A stretch of 61,547 nucleotides of DNA, taken from assembly GCF_003316765.1 (NCBI RefSeq), contig NZ_NIJF01000052.1, positions 1-61,547 on the forward strand. The letters are read 5' to 3'. Source of the stretch: Bacillus sp. P14.5. GTDB lineage: Bacteria > Bacillota > Bacilli > Bacillales > Bacillaceae_B. The translations under genes were made by a program, and so were the position numbers. Below, one piece after another: positions 17,764 through 26,717 of the stretch (position 1 is the stretch's first letter; the number at the start of each line of letters is the position of its first letter). The notes under the pieces are model-generated. The model did no database searches. It was not told the DNA's origin and saw only the letters and a list, made by a program, of their open reading frames with translations.

Positions 17764-18101
17764 TTAATGAAGGCGGTCTTTCTCTGAAATTTCACTGACT
17801 GCAGCGCCAGCTTTTTGATGGACTGCTGCGGTACTGCCAAGTCACCCAATGCCAGCATGCGGACCAGGTTTCCCTTTGCCACAACTGGAAGGCGGTGGAC
17901 TTGATGCTGCGACATTAAAGCAGCCGCTTCCTCTATTGGGGCGTCTGGAGAAACAGTTACTACGTGGTTTGACATTACACCTTGAATCGTACCATGAAGG
18001 GCCCCGACACCTAATGAACTCATTTTATCCGCAGCCGACTGGAATGAATTTTGTGCCGAGCAGGCTACGGCATGTGCTGTCATAACATCACGTACTCTCA
18101 T
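17764..18101 (-). pseudogene. CBS-domain protein, internally deleted and frameshifted
   Basis: Begins MRVRDVMTAHAVACS, like the ~140-aa two-CBS proteins of Bacillus. CBS1 is cut: SSLGVGAL joins directly to HGTIQGVMSNHVVTVS, so ~25-30 residues (the usual PV...LVGxVTDRDI part) are missing in frame. CBS2 is complete to LALGDLAVPQQSIK. There an A5 run (minus strand, 17812-17816) shifts the frame and the present frame runs on to 17643; one extra A gives AGAAVSEISEKDRLH and a stop at 17764, a natural family end. Family role: nucleotide sensing. Confidence 0.7.
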
Positions 18102-18189
18102 GCTGGTTCCCCTCAGTACATAGTTAGTATGGAGGGTTACACAGATTTAATTCTGTTTAGACCATTCAAAGTTTATCCAAATTCAATCG

Positions 18190-18711
18190 TTACAGGTTAT
18201 GGTGATAACGCTCATCTGATGGGGTGTTTCGCTGAACAAGGAAAATCACATATGGGAATACAAGGACAGCGGCAAAGATGAGTGTGAGGATCAAAACCAA
18301 AGATCCCGGACTGATTTGTTTGCGGTAGTCATCATGATGATCGGCAATAAATTTCTTTGATTCCGCATTCCCGATAACCGCATCATTTTCAAGCAATGCC
18401 TCATTGTCGAGGCTGTAGTAGAATATCTCCTGCTTATTGAAATGAAAAATGGTGTCACGGTCAATCGTGTATTTTACAAAGACCATCTTAACTTTCTGCT
18501 TTTCCACTTTTTCTTCATTAATGGCAACCTCCATGATGAGGTCGGTGAAATCTTTAACACCGGCTGAACCCTTTTGATAATAGGAATCAGTCAATTGAAG
18601 TTTTTCATCGATACTTTTGATGATGGGATCTTCTGCAAAGGCGGTAGATAAAGACAGGGAAATTGCGAGCAAGGTTAACATGCACCACATAAGCACTAAG
18701 AATTTTTTCAA
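18190..18711 (-). CDS. Putative exported membrane-anchored protein
   Basis: A 173-aa product with a signal peptide (residues 1-26, ending STAFA-ED), a ~110-residue polar domain and a C-terminal membrane helix (~137-158, SLVLILTLIFAAVLVFPYVI) with a short basic tail. No family recognised. The minus-strand RBS (GGAGGAAATAATTTG) is good. It lies between the CBS gene and the LysM-CAP gene, which has its own terminator, so it is probably alone. Confidence 0.65.
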   Translation of the reverse strand: MKKFLVLMWCMLTLLAISLSLSTAFAEDPIIKSIDEKLQLTDSYYQKGSAGVKDFTDLIMEVAINEEKVEKQKVKMVFVKYTIDRDTIFHFNKQEIFYYSLDNEALLENDAVIGNAESKKFIADHHDDYRKQISPGSLVLILTLIFAAVLVFPYVIFLVQRNTPSDERYHHNL

Positions 18712-18767
18712 ATTATTTCCTCCCCGGGCTTTTACAACATATATATGCCTTGGGGAGATAATTAGGA

Positions 18768-18802
18768 CAAAAACAAACAGAGCTGCTATTAACAGCTCTG
18801 TT
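18768..18802 (-). terminator. Terminator after the LysM-CAP gene
   Basis: ACAGAGCTG/CAGCTCTGT stem; on the minus strand a T-rich tail (TTTGTTTTTG) follows. Confidence 0.8.
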
Positions 18803-18816
18803 TACGAGTCAGCTCC

Positions 18817-19437
18817 TTATTTTTGAATGAACATCTGCGTCCAGTAGGACCCGTAGGATCCACCTTTAACATATCCGACTCCGATATGAGTATAGCTTGG
18901 TGTCAGGATATTTTTTCTGTGGCCGGGACTTTCCATCCAGGCCTTTACCACGGCCTCTGCACTAGGCTGGCCGGCGGCAATGTTTTCAGCTGCCGAGCTG
19001 TAGTTGATGTTGAAGTTCTTCATCATCGTAAATGGAGATCCATACGTTGGGCTCGTATGTGAAAAGTATCCTTTATCTCTCATGTCTGCAGACTTGTAAC
19101 GCGCCACTCTTGAAAGCTGCCAGTCTGACTTTAGAGGGGAAAGGCCGTTCTTGGCACGTTCCTGATTCGTAAGCCTGATGACTTCACCTTCAATTCCTTT
19201 GACGGCATCTTTGTTAGGGATGGAAATTTTCTGTCCTGGATAAATAAGATCAGGGTTCTGAATTTGAGTATTAGCATCAATGATTTCAGAAAGACCGATT
19301 TTATACTTTTTGGAGATTTTCCAAAGAGAATCTCCTTTTTGGACATAATAAACATCTGCTGCGAGAGAGATAGTTGGAGCAATTAACCCAAAAGCCAGGG
19401 ACAACAGAACGACAATGGAAATAATTTTAGTTTTCAT
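18817..19437 (-). CDS. LysM-CAP domain secreted protein
   Basis: A 206-aa secreted protein: signal peptide (1-26), one LysM peptidoglycan-binding domain (residues ~29-74, YYVQKGDSLWKISKKY ... YPGQKISIP) and a CAP/SCP domain (~82-206; LTNQERAKNGLSPL, FSHTSPTYGSP, AENIAAG, HRKNIL). It is related to YkwD and the SafA-type spore/wall proteins of Bacillus. It should sit in the wall or spore coat; CAP activity in Bacillus is not defined. I see no strong RBS before the ATG, which is nevertheless the only start giving the signal peptide. Confidence 0.88.
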   Translation of the reverse strand: MKTKIISIVVLLSLAFGLIAPTISLAADVYYVQKGDSLWKISKKYKIGLSEIIDANTQIQNPDLIYPGQKISIPNKDAVKGIEGEVIRLTNQERAKNGLSPLKSDWQLSRVARYKSADMRDKGYFSHTSPTYGSPFTMMKNFNINYSSAAENIAAGQPSAEAVVKAWMESPGHRKNILTPSYTHIGVGYVKGGSYGSYWTQMFIQK

Positions 19438-19958
19438 GATACTTATAGTGTCTTATTCCTTGTTATTTATGTAAGCAAATTAAAAAGTTAAAAAGCCTCT
19501 GCATCAAATGGAAGATGGGAACAGTTGCTTTGGAGGGGGCCATGCAGAAACCAGTTGCAGTAAAGCGTGTGTAAACAGCATAAAAGCCTGCAAGAGGAAG
19601 AGTAGATGCAGTAAAAAGTCATCAATTTTTTTAATCGCAAGAAAATCCCTTTACTTAAAATACCGCCTCACAGCATTCCAGTTTAATGGGAGCGCCCCCA
19701 GAGTCACTGGCCTGCCGAAATTTAACAGAATCTGAAGGCGGCCTATTTAGAGGAGACACCAAAAGCCCCTTAGTTGCAGGTTTATTACAGAAAGGTTTCA
19801 TGTTCGAAAAAGAAAAGTTAAAAAATATTCAAAATAAGGTTAAAAAGGTTTTGAAGTGGTAATATAAAATGGAATTAAAAGTTTCGGAAAAGAAATGAAA
19901 CCAAACCTGGATTCATTCGTATTATCAGTAGACACAATTTTATGAGAGGGTGTACAAA
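19438..19958. other. Spacer without a gene
   Basis: I see no supported gene. The 75-codon frame at 19508 has no RBS or family. Probably holds the promoters for the CAP gene and the small gene at 19959. Confidence 0.4.
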
Positions 19959-20108
19959 GTGGCAAACGAAAATGAACGGATGAAGAAAATCGTTTCGAAG
20001 CTCTCGAAAGTCGGTGTTAACATTACTAAGACCAAATCAAGGATGGAAGTCTTTCAATCACTGAAAAGCCTGCAGCCTTTGCCGAAAACATTATCGCATG
20101 ATTCGTAA
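19959..20108 (+). CDS. Small basic protein, Lmo0850-like (49 aa)
   Basis: GTG at 19959 after GAGAGGG opens a 49-residue frame rich in Lys/Arg, with SKLSKVGVNITKTKSRMEVF in its centre. This matches my memory of the Lmo0850-type small proteins of Bacilli (function unknown). Predicted soluble. Moderate support: a good RBS, a coherent charge pattern, and independence from neighbours. Confidence 0.6.
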   Translation: MANENERMKKIVSKLSKVGVNITKTKSRMEVFQSLKSLQPLPKTLSHDS

Positions 20109-20180
20109 AAATGAAATGTTGGACAGACATAATCAAACCTTTCCTCCGATATAATCTTATAAGGAAGGGGAGGGAAGAAT

Positions 20181-20465
20181 ATGACTGAATCCATGTTTGA
20201 TGTAGAGACGCTTAAAGGGATCAGGCGAAAGGCAGATGAGCTTTCATACCAGTGTATGAACAGGAAGCTGGCAAATGATCCGCAGGCGCTTAAGATGGCA
20301 TTGGATAACATATGCCGGGCCCTTGGCACCTTTGCAGAGGTGGAGATTTCGAGGATTAGAAACGAAAATATAGCCTACGACCCCCAATCTTACATTAAAG
20401 GAAGATTGGCCTTTGCTTACAAAGCCATGAAAACGGTTCCCCGAGATGATTCGAATACAGCCTGA
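20181..20465 (+). CDS. Hypothetical small protein (94 aa)
   Basis: A soluble, likely helical 94-aa protein, MTESMFDVETLKGIRRKADE..., with no family I recognise. A strong RBS (AAGGGGAGGGAAG) and a terminator directly after the stop support it as real. Confidence 0.65.
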   Translation: MTESMFDVETLKGIRRKADELSYQCMNRKLANDPQALKMALDNICRALGTFAEVEISRIRNENIAYDPQSYIKGRLAFAYKAMKTVPRDDSNTA

Positions 20466-20469
20466 TCCG

Positions 20470-20498
20470 CATCTAACATTTTGTTAGGTGTTTTTTTA
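20470..20498 (+). terminator. Terminator of the 94-aa gene
   Basis: CATCTAACA/TGTTAGGTG stem and a seven-T tail. Confidence 0.8.
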
Positions 20499-20560
20499 TT
20501 GTGCAAAAGTGGTAATGTAATCAATGATAGGAGTCAAATTAGTTAGGGGCTGAAGTTTAT

Positions 20561-21478
20561 ATGAATCGCTATAAAAACGCTTTACTCATCTATAATGGAA
20601 AAGCAGGTCAGGACGACATGGATGCTACCTTGGGGAACTGTATAGGTGAGCTGTCCTCATGCTGCGATGAATTGACGCTGTACGGCACCAAAGATAAATC
20701 CGATGCAGAACGGGTGTGCAGGGAGAAAGGGGGAAGCTACGAGCTTCTCATTATCCTTGGAGGAGACGGGACTGTCCATGAGTGCATCAATGGATTGGCT
20801 GAACTTCCGGTCAGGCCGAAAGCCGCCATTCTTCCAGCTGGGACATGCAATGACTTCAGCCGTTCGCTAAGGATACCTCAGGATATCAAGCAGGCTGCAC
20901 AGCTGATCAAGCATGGCGGAACAGAAGAAATCGATATCGTCAAAGCAAACGACCGGTACTTTTCTAACTTCTGGGGACTCGGAATTATTGCTGATGCTTC
21001 CAAGAATGTTAACGAGGCGGTAAAAGGGGTATTTGGCAAGCTGAGCTATTACCTGAGTGCATTCCAGACTTTGCAGGAAGCGAAGATTTTCACGGTTCAA
21101 GCAGAAATAGATGGCAAAGCCGTTGAAGAAGAAGCAGTCATGGTATTTGTTGCTAATGGACGGTTCATCGGTACGAGTGAGCTGCCATTGCCTCCTCAGA
21201 AATATAATGATGGTGTTGTTGATATTTTCATTATTAAAGAAGCTGGATTCAAGCTGCTAAAAGAACTGCTGGCAGCAAAAGGTACCGGCAAACTGAATGA
21301 GAAAAGCGGGGAAATCCTGCATTTCCAAGCGCACACAGCCTCCATAAGTACTTCACCCATCCAAAATATCGATATGGACGGGGAAGTTTATACGGAAACT
21401 CCAACAAGAATGGAAGTAATGAAACACCATATTCCCTTCATTGTAGGGGAGGAAGAAAGAAAAGAAACAGCAGATTGA
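20561..21478 (+). CDS. Diacylglycerol/lipid kinase family (YegS/BmrU type)
   Basis: A 305-aa DAGK-catalytic protein. The phosphate loop GGDGTVHECING (residues 67-78), PAGTCNDFSRSL and the C-terminal DGEVYTETP are diagnostic. These cytoplasmic, membrane-associated enzymes phosphorylate diacylglycerol or related lipids. The N-terminal LLIYNGKAGQ recalls BmrU rather than the essential DgkB of B. subtilis. RBS weak (AGGGGCTGAAG). Confidence 0.88.
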   Translation: MNRYKNALLIYNGKAGQDDMDATLGNCIGELSSCCDELTLYGTKDKSDAERVCREKGGSYELLIILGGDGTVHECINGLAELPVRPKAAILPAGTCNDFSRSLRIPQDIKQAAQLIKHGGTEEIDIVKANDRYFSNFWGLGIIADASKNVNEAVKGVFGKLSYYLSAFQTLQEAKIFTVQAEIDGKAVEEEAVMVFVANGRFIGTSELPLPPQKYNDGVVDIFIIKEAGFKLLKELLAAKGTGKLNEKSGEILHFQAHTASISTSPIQNIDMDGEVYTETPTRMEVMKHHIPFIVGEEERKETAD

Positions 21479-21823
21479 TTTTTAAGCAGTTCACTTCAGG
21501 ATGCAGAAACGCTGAATGCGCCCTGAATTGAAATGCTTTTTATTTTTGACTCTTTCAAACTTTGAAAGGTAACACCATGCTTCGCCGCAATTATCCTGGT
21601 AAGCAAGAAACAAAGAGCTGCTCTCCTTGATAAGAGAGAATCCTTACTATCCCATAAAAAAATCAGGTGACGGGGATTCTACGACAATATAGTTATTTTG
21701 ATAATGGCGGCAAGGGAGTAAAACATGAATAGAAAATTATCTCTAATGATGATAAAATGTTGTAGGACAATGGAACAATATATTTAGAAATTAAAAGATT
21801 AGAAGTATAAAGGAGACCATAGA
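21479..21823. other. Spacer with a repeat fragment upstream of popT
   Basis: 21594-21615 carries TATCCTGGTAAGCAAGAAA, the interior motif of the MITE-like element, with poorly kept flanks. No gene seen. The promoter of popT is presumably near 21730-21790. Confidence 0.45.
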
Positions 21824-22639
21824 ATGTGGGAATGGAAAAATATATATAGAGGTATGATCATGGGCGCGAGTGATGTGATTCCTGGTGTCAGCGGCGGAAC
21901 GATCGCGGTTATGCTCGGGATTTACGATCGATTAATTGCGGCCATCAACGGAATTTTCAGTAAAGAGTGGAAAACACACTTAAGGTTTTTGATTCCCCTG
22001 GGGATAGGAGTGGTCACCTCCATCCTTTTGCTTGCAAGGCTTATTGAATGGCTTTTTGAGCACTATCCCGCCCCGACCCAATTTTTATTCATGGGATTGA
22101 TTATCGGAGTTATTCCTTATCTGGCAAAGAAGTCAGAGATGAAATATCACTTTAAACGGACTCATTATGTACTACTGCTGATTGGAGCTCTCATAGTAGC
22201 ATCCATGGTGTTCTTCAAATCGGAAGAAACAGCAGTGATCCAGGAAATGACGGCCGGAACTTACATTATGCTGTTTTTCTCAGGCTTCATCGCAAGTGCT
22301 GCAATGATCCTGCCTGGTATCAGCGGTTCTTTCATTTTGCTTATTATCGGTGTCTATTCAACTGTCATCGGAGGTATATCCAATTTTCAACTGGATATCA
22401 TTTTCATCGTCGGGCTTGGAATTCTTTTTGGAATCATCTTTATGAGTAAAGTGATCAAGTTCTTCCTGGAAAAGTATTCATCAGCGACCTATGCTCTCAT
22501 CATCGGGCTTGTCATCGGATCCATCGTTGTTATTTATCCGGGAATTCCTGAGAGTACGGGCCAGATTATCGCAAGTGTTCTTACATTCCTCGCCGGTCTA
22601 TTTTTTGCGAGGGTGCTTGGACGAATCGAATATTCATAA
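21824..22639 (+). CDS. popT: DUF368 polyprenyl-phosphate translocase
   Basis: A 271-aa protein with ~8-9 membrane helices. The DUF368 hallmarks are two similar motifs: GASDVIPGVSGGTIAVMLGIYD (residues ~14-35) and, in the second half, AMILPGISGSFILLIIGVY. DUF368 proteins (PopT) recycle undecaprenyl phosphate across the membrane for wall synthesis, a role shown in other bacteria; here it is inferred. RBS AAGGAGACC. Monocistronic. Confidence 0.88.
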   Translation: MWEWKNIYRGMIMGASDVIPGVSGGTIAVMLGIYDRLIAAINGIFSKEWKTHLRFLIPLGIGVVTSILLLARLIEWLFEHYPAPTQFLFMGLIIGVIPYLAKKSEMKYHFKRTHYVLLLIGALIVASMVFFKSEETAVIQEMTAGTYIMLFFSGFIASAAMILPGISGSFILLIIGVYSTVIGGISNFQLDIIFIVGLGILFGIIFMSKVIKFFLEKYSSATYALIIGLVIGSIVVIYPGIPESTGQIIASVLTFLAGLFFARVLGRIEYS

Positions 22640-22651
22640 GACAATAGTAGC

Positions 22652-22698
22652 AGCCCCACTTGCGAGTATACAAAACTTGCAAGTGGGGGCTTTTGTTT
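22652..22698 (+). terminator. Terminator of popT
   Basis: GCCCCACTTGC and GCAAGTGGGGGC arms with a short T tail. Confidence 0.85.
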
Positions 22699-22768
22699 TC
22701 GGGACACGGACTTTAGACATCGCTGGATGTTCATGACAAGCATCGGCCTCCTGTAAATGCAGCTGCAA

Positions 22769-22803
22769 AAAAGCAGGAGTCCATTTGTGGATTCCTGCTT
22801 TTA
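22769..22803 (-). terminator. Terminator near the argS 3' end
   Basis: AAAAGCAGGA-TCCA and TGGA-TCCTGCTTTT arms, T-rich on both strands. Confidence 0.7.
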
Positions 22804-22864
22804 AATTACTTAAAGCCTGCAGATTGTCAATCAGCTAAAAAATTTCTCGGGAAATATCGACAAC

Positions 22865-24553
22865 TTACATTTTCGTTGGAGCTTTAATGCCCAGAAGGCT
22901 GAGCCCGTCACATAGGATATCGGCAACAGAATTCACCAGCATCAGCCGTGAAGGTAATTCTTCATTTTCCTCCAGAATTCTTGTTTTTCCATAGTACTTA
23001 TTGAAGGCTTTACTGACGGATAAAATATACTTAGCAACTACGGATGGCGAGTAGTATTTATAAGCTTCTTCAATCACCTCAGGATACTTGTTCAGAGTCT
23101 TGATGAGTTCCCAGCTCTCCGGGTCCTCCAAGCCGGCGAATTCCTTTTGTTCTTGTGTCCCGGCTTTCCTTAACAGTGACTGAGCACGCGCATGCGTGTA
23201 TTGGACATATGGACCTGTTTCACCCTCGAATGTCAGCATATCCTCCAAGGAAAACTCCACATCGTTCATCCGGTCATTTTTAAGGTCATGAAAAATGACA
23301 GCACCGGTACCAACCGAACGTGCGGTTTCTTCTGCATTCTCGAGACCAGGGTTTTTCTCTTTAATATTGGAGGCTGCCATATTGATGGCTTCCTTCAGAA
23401 CATCCTCAAGGAGCGTGACTCTTCCTTTTCTTGTAGACATTTTTTTCCCGCCTTGAAGGAACAGCCCGAACGGCACATGCACCATCTTATCAGCCCATGG
23501 CATTTCTAGTTTTTCCAGCACAGCAAACAATTGGCGAAAGTGGATCGTCTGCTCCTGGCCGACCACATAAAGGGCGTGGGAGAAATCGTAAGTCTTTTTT
23601 CTGTAAAGGGCAGCGGCGATATCCCGGGTCGCATAGAGGGTCGCTCCATCCGATTTCTTTATGAGGGAAGGAGGCAGGCCTTCATCGTCAAGCCGGACAA
23701 CCTCAGCCCCTTCTGATGTCTCGAGCAGCCCTTTCTCTTTAATCAATTCCACTGCAGCTTCCATTTTATCATTGTAAAAAGATTCGCCGTGGTAGGAGTC
23801 AAAGGAAACACCAAGCAGGTTGTAAATTTCCTGGAAGGCGTCCAGGGATTCATTCTTGAACCAAGTCCAAAGTTCAACCGTCTCGGGATCGCCGTCTTCC
23901 AATTGTTTGAACGCTTTTCTTCCTTGGTCATTGAGGCCAGGGTCTGATTCTGCTTCTTCATGGAACTTTTTATAGAGACTGAAAAGCTCGGGGATCGGGT
24001 TTTCTTTAACCTTGTTCTCATCTCCCCATTTCTTGTAGGCGGTGATCAACTTCCCGAATTGGGTGCCCCAATCACCGATATAATTGATTTTCACCGTTTC
24101 AAAACCGCATTTTTCAGCAATCAGCGCAATCGAATTGCCTATGACGGTTGAACGCAAGTGACCCATCGAGAATGGCTTTGCGATATTGGGTGACGACATG
24201 TCGATGGTAATGACCTTGTCTTTCCCGAAGTAGTGTCTGCCAAATTCGTCTCCCTGAGACAGGATTCCCTTCATGATTTCGGCTCCTGTCGCCTTTCCGT
24301 TGAAAAAGATGTTCACATAAGGCCCGGCTGCTTCCGCTTTTGCCAGGAAAGAGCTGCTGAGGGACTGTGCTAAATCTCCTGCGATCGCTGCAGGAGACTG
24401 CTTTTTCTTTTTCGCCAATTGAAAACAAGGAAACGAAAGATCTCCCTGATGGGAAAACTTCGGTGTTTCAATGACGGCATTAATTTCATCCTTGCTCATG
24501 TCTTCACCCAGGTGCTTCTCCAGCAGACTTGCATAAAAATCGTATAAATTCAT
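22865..24553 (-). CDS. argS: Arginyl-tRNA synthetase
   Basis: A 562-aa class Ia synthetase that charges tRNA-Arg. It has the N-terminal ArgRS domain (MNLYDFYASLLEKHLG), the HIGH-type motif SPNIAKPFSMGHLRST (residues ~121-136) and the C-terminal DALR anticodon domain (YTHARAQSLLRKAG ... KAPTKM). A longer in-frame extension upstream is rejected because it reads through the T-box; ATG at 24553 has GGAGGTGGAAGCG before it and fits B. subtilis (556 aa). Confidence 0.95.
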   Translation of the reverse strand: MNLYDFYASLLEKHLGEDMSKDEINAVIETPKFSHQGDLSFPCFQLAKKKKQSPAAIAGDLAQSLSSSFLAKAEAAGPYVNIFFNGKATGAEIMKGILSQGDEFGRHYFGKDKVITIDMSSPNIAKPFSMGHLRSTVIGNSIALIAEKCGFETVKINYIGDWGTQFGKLITAYKKWGDENKVKENPIPELFSLYKKFHEEAESDPGLNDQGRKAFKQLEDGDPETVELWTWFKNESLDAFQEIYNLLGVSFDSYHGESFYNDKMEAAVELIKEKGLLETSEGAEVVRLDDEGLPPSLIKKSDGATLYATRDIAAALYRKKTYDFSHALYVVGQEQTIHFRQLFAVLEKLEMPWADKMVHVPFGLFLQGGKKMSTRKGRVTLLEDVLKEAINMAASNIKEKNPGLENAEETARSVGTGAVIFHDLKNDRMNDVEFSLEDMLTFEGETGPYVQYTHARAQSLLRKAGTQEQKEFAGLEDPESWELIKTLNKYPEVIEEAYKYYSPSVVAKYILSVSKAFNKYYGKTRILEENEELPSRLMLVNSVADILCDGLSLLGIKAPTKM

Positions 24554-24599
24554 CGCTTCCACCTCCAGAAATAGTAAGTGTTGGATGACAAGAGAGTTT

Positions 24600-24845
24600 T
24601 TGAGGAAACAAAAAAACCCGTCTCTAAAATAGAGACGGGTTTCCCGCGGTACCACTCTTCTTCCCCAAACAGGGCAGCTCATCAGATAACGGGATGTACC
24701 CGGCATACCCTACTGAATGGTTCAGATATGCTTCTCCAAAGTGCGTTTCATTCCAAGGGGAACACCGGGCTTCCACCATCCCCGGCTCTCTGAAATTCCT
24801 GCCTCGAAACTACTCTCTTTGTCATCGAACTAATATTGTTAGAAA
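24600..24845 (-). promoter_or_regulatory. T-box leader of argS (specifier CGC)
   Basis: Read on the minus strand: Stem I with AGAGAGCCGGGGATGGTGGA and AGCCCGGTGT, then GAATGAAACGCACTTTGG holding specifier CGC (Arg) at 24743-24745, CATTCAGTAGGG, the T-box GAGTGGTACCGCGGG (~24643-24658), and the terminator AACCCGTCTCTA/TAGAGACGGGTT with a T run ending ~24605. Canonical layout, no insertion. Confidence 0.92.
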
Positions 24846-24892
24846 GTATTATACACACTTCCCCTGCGAAAGGAAACCTTCCGAGAGAAATA

Positions 24893-26071
24893 TTATGAAT
24901 CGTCTGAAGAAAACATATAGTTTTTATGGTAAAACCTCATGCTGAATACCAATCCGAGAGCCAGCATGTTCCCCATTAACGCACTTCCTCCATAACTGAC
25001 GAAAGGAAGCGGGATACCTGTAATCGGCAGAAGTTGAATCGTCATGCCGATATTCTGGAATACGTGGAAGGTGATCATGCTGATGACCCCTGCACACACA
25101 TAGGCGCTGAAAGGTTCTTTAATATCAAGAGCGGTCTTTGTCAAATGATAGATTAACAGGAAGAACAAACTGATGACGATGCTCGCGCCGATGAATCCGA
25201 ACTCCTCGCCGATGACACTGAAGATGAAATCAGTATGGTTTTCTGGAATATATACCTGCTTATCCTGATAGCCTTTTCCGAATACCTGACCGGATCCGAT
25301 GGCTTTCAGGGAGTTGACGAGATGGTAGCCTTCTTGCTTTTGATAGTTGTAAGGGTCGAGCCACGAATAGATCCGGCCGAACTGATAAGGCTGGACTTTA
25401 AGATATTTCTCCAGTATCTGCGGAGCATAAACAACCAACGCGAGGATAGTCCCCCCTATGGCAGCAACCCCGGTGAAAATAGGGACAATCAATTTCCACG
25501 TGATTCCTGAAACAAGGATCAATCCGCTGACAATAGCGACGATCACGAGAGAGGTTCCCAGGTCGGGCTGCTGCATGATCAGTCCAAGAGGGACCATTGT
25601 GACGGCCCCGATTTTCACAAACAGGATAAGATCCGTTTTAATGGTTTTGGCGGGATTGTTTTCATGGTGGCTGCTTATTACCCTTGCGAGGGCAAGAATT
25701 AAAAAGGTCTTCATGAACTCCGACGGCTGAATCGATCCCAAGCCGGGAATTACAAACCAGCTTTTCGCTCCATTCCGGGTCTCGGCAATGCTTTCAGGAG
25801 CTACAATAAGGGCCATCAAGAGTAATACGCCTATTCCGTATGCATACCAAGCAAGTCTTTTGTACTGGTCGGGATCAAACAACAAGGCGAGCCCTATAAT
25901 AATGAATCCCACTACATACCAGCGGGCCTGGAGGAAAACAAAGTTAATGTCTTCATATTGCCCTGTAGTCTGGGCGCTGCTGATAGCAATAACACTGACT
26001 ATGAAGAAGAGAAACAGTAAAAAGATTAATCCCCAATCGATTTTATCTGAAAAACGCTGTCGGGTTTCCAT
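24893..26071 (-). CDS. rodA: FtsW/RodA/SpoVE family glycosyltransferase (RodA-like)
   Basis: A 392-aa SEDS protein with ~10 membrane helices that polymerises lipid II glycan strands. Family signatures: NGAKSWFVIPGLGSIQPSEF (residues ~103-122), QQPDLGTSL, ENHTDFIFSVIGEEFG and PLPFVSYGGSALMGN. Closest in feel to RodA (elongation) rather than FtsW or SpoVE. I start at the second ATG (26071, METRQRF), 7 nt from AGGTG; the first ATG (26077) is only one base from it. The neighbours are not wall genes. Confidence 0.85.
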   Translation of the reverse strand: METRQRFSDKIDWGLIFLLFLFFIVSVIAISSAQTTGQYEDINFVFLQARWYVVGFIIIGLALLFDPDQYKRLAWYAYGIGVLLLMALIVAPESIAETRNGAKSWFVIPGLGSIQPSEFMKTFLILALARVISSHHENNPAKTIKTDLILFVKIGAVTMVPLGLIMQQPDLGTSLVIVAIVSGLILVSGITWKLIVPIFTGVAAIGGTILALVVYAPQILEKYLKVQPYQFGRIYSWLDPYNYQKQEGYHLVNSLKAIGSGQVFGKGYQDKQVYIPENHTDFIFSVIGEEFGFIGASIVISLFFLLIYHLTKTALDIKEPFSAYVCAGVISMITFHVFQNIGMTIQLLPITGIPLPFVSYGGSALMGNMLALGLVFSMRFYHKNYMFSSDDS

Positions 26072-26454
26072 TTGCATTCACCTAAATTTCTAATTGAATT
26101 CTATAATACAGTTTAATGTAAGTACGCGAAATTTAAAAATGTTTTCGGTTAGTAAATTTTTGGGTGTTTGATAGAGAGGTTTAAGACTAAGCCTTGAATT
26201 CCATGCCCGCTTAAATAATATGGTTGTACTAAGCTGGAGGGCGCTGTATCAAATTAACTCTAACAAAGAAATTTTATATGGACAATGATCAGTTAGCAGG
26301 AATTTCAGAGCTTTGTCGCAGTCTTCGTTTCTATTACCCGAAAATAGGAATTTAAAGCTTTTAAGAATGAGGGCTTTTACAAATGCACCGGGGATATCCT
26401 TTTCCGCTAGGCTGCTTCTGGGGAAAGGGACGTATTGTAGGGGGACGTTCATAT
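26072..26454. other. Spacer without a gene
   Basis: AT-rich spacer upstream of the rodA-like gene. The overlapping open frames (26249-26467 minus, 26313-26684 plus) run into the tandem array and have no RBS. Confidence 0.4.
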
Positions 26455-26457
26455 CTG

Positions 26458-26685
26458 CGGCCCGCAAAGTAGAAATATGGACCGTTGTCGAAGGGAATCT
26501 GTCTTGTCAACGGCCCTTAAAGCGGAAATACGGTCCGTTATCCAAGGGGAAATATCCTCTCACTGGCCAGCAAAGTAGAAATACGGTCCGTTATCCGAGG
26601 GGAATCACCCTCTCACTGGCCCGCAAAGTAGAAATACGGACCGATATCGAAGGGAAACTGCCCTTTCAACGGCCCGCATACTAAG
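26458..26685. repeat. Tandem array, four 53-bp units with hairpin core
   Basis: The landmark GAAATA starts at 26472, 26525, 26578 and 26631, an exact 53-bp period. Each unit is CGCAAAGTAGAAATACGG followed by a hairpin: CCGTTATCCGAGGGG..CCCTC..CTGG, or in units 1 and 4 CCGTTGTCGAAGGG / CCGATATCGAAGGG paired with CAACGG. Bases on the two sides change together in places (unit 1 CGTTG/CAACG). It follows the mgtE stop region. Confidence 0.88.
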
Positions 26686-26717
26686 TCAAAGCAGTATATA
26701 CAGTGCAAACAGGATTG

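Noticed and set aside
24554..24706. 51-codon N-terminal extension of ArgS
   Set aside because: It reads through the T-box and terminator of the leader; the ATG at 24553 has a strong RBS.
26313..26684. 123-aa plus-strand frame over the 53-bp array
   Set aside because: Open only because the 53-bp units lack stops in that frame; no RBS; composition follows the repeat.
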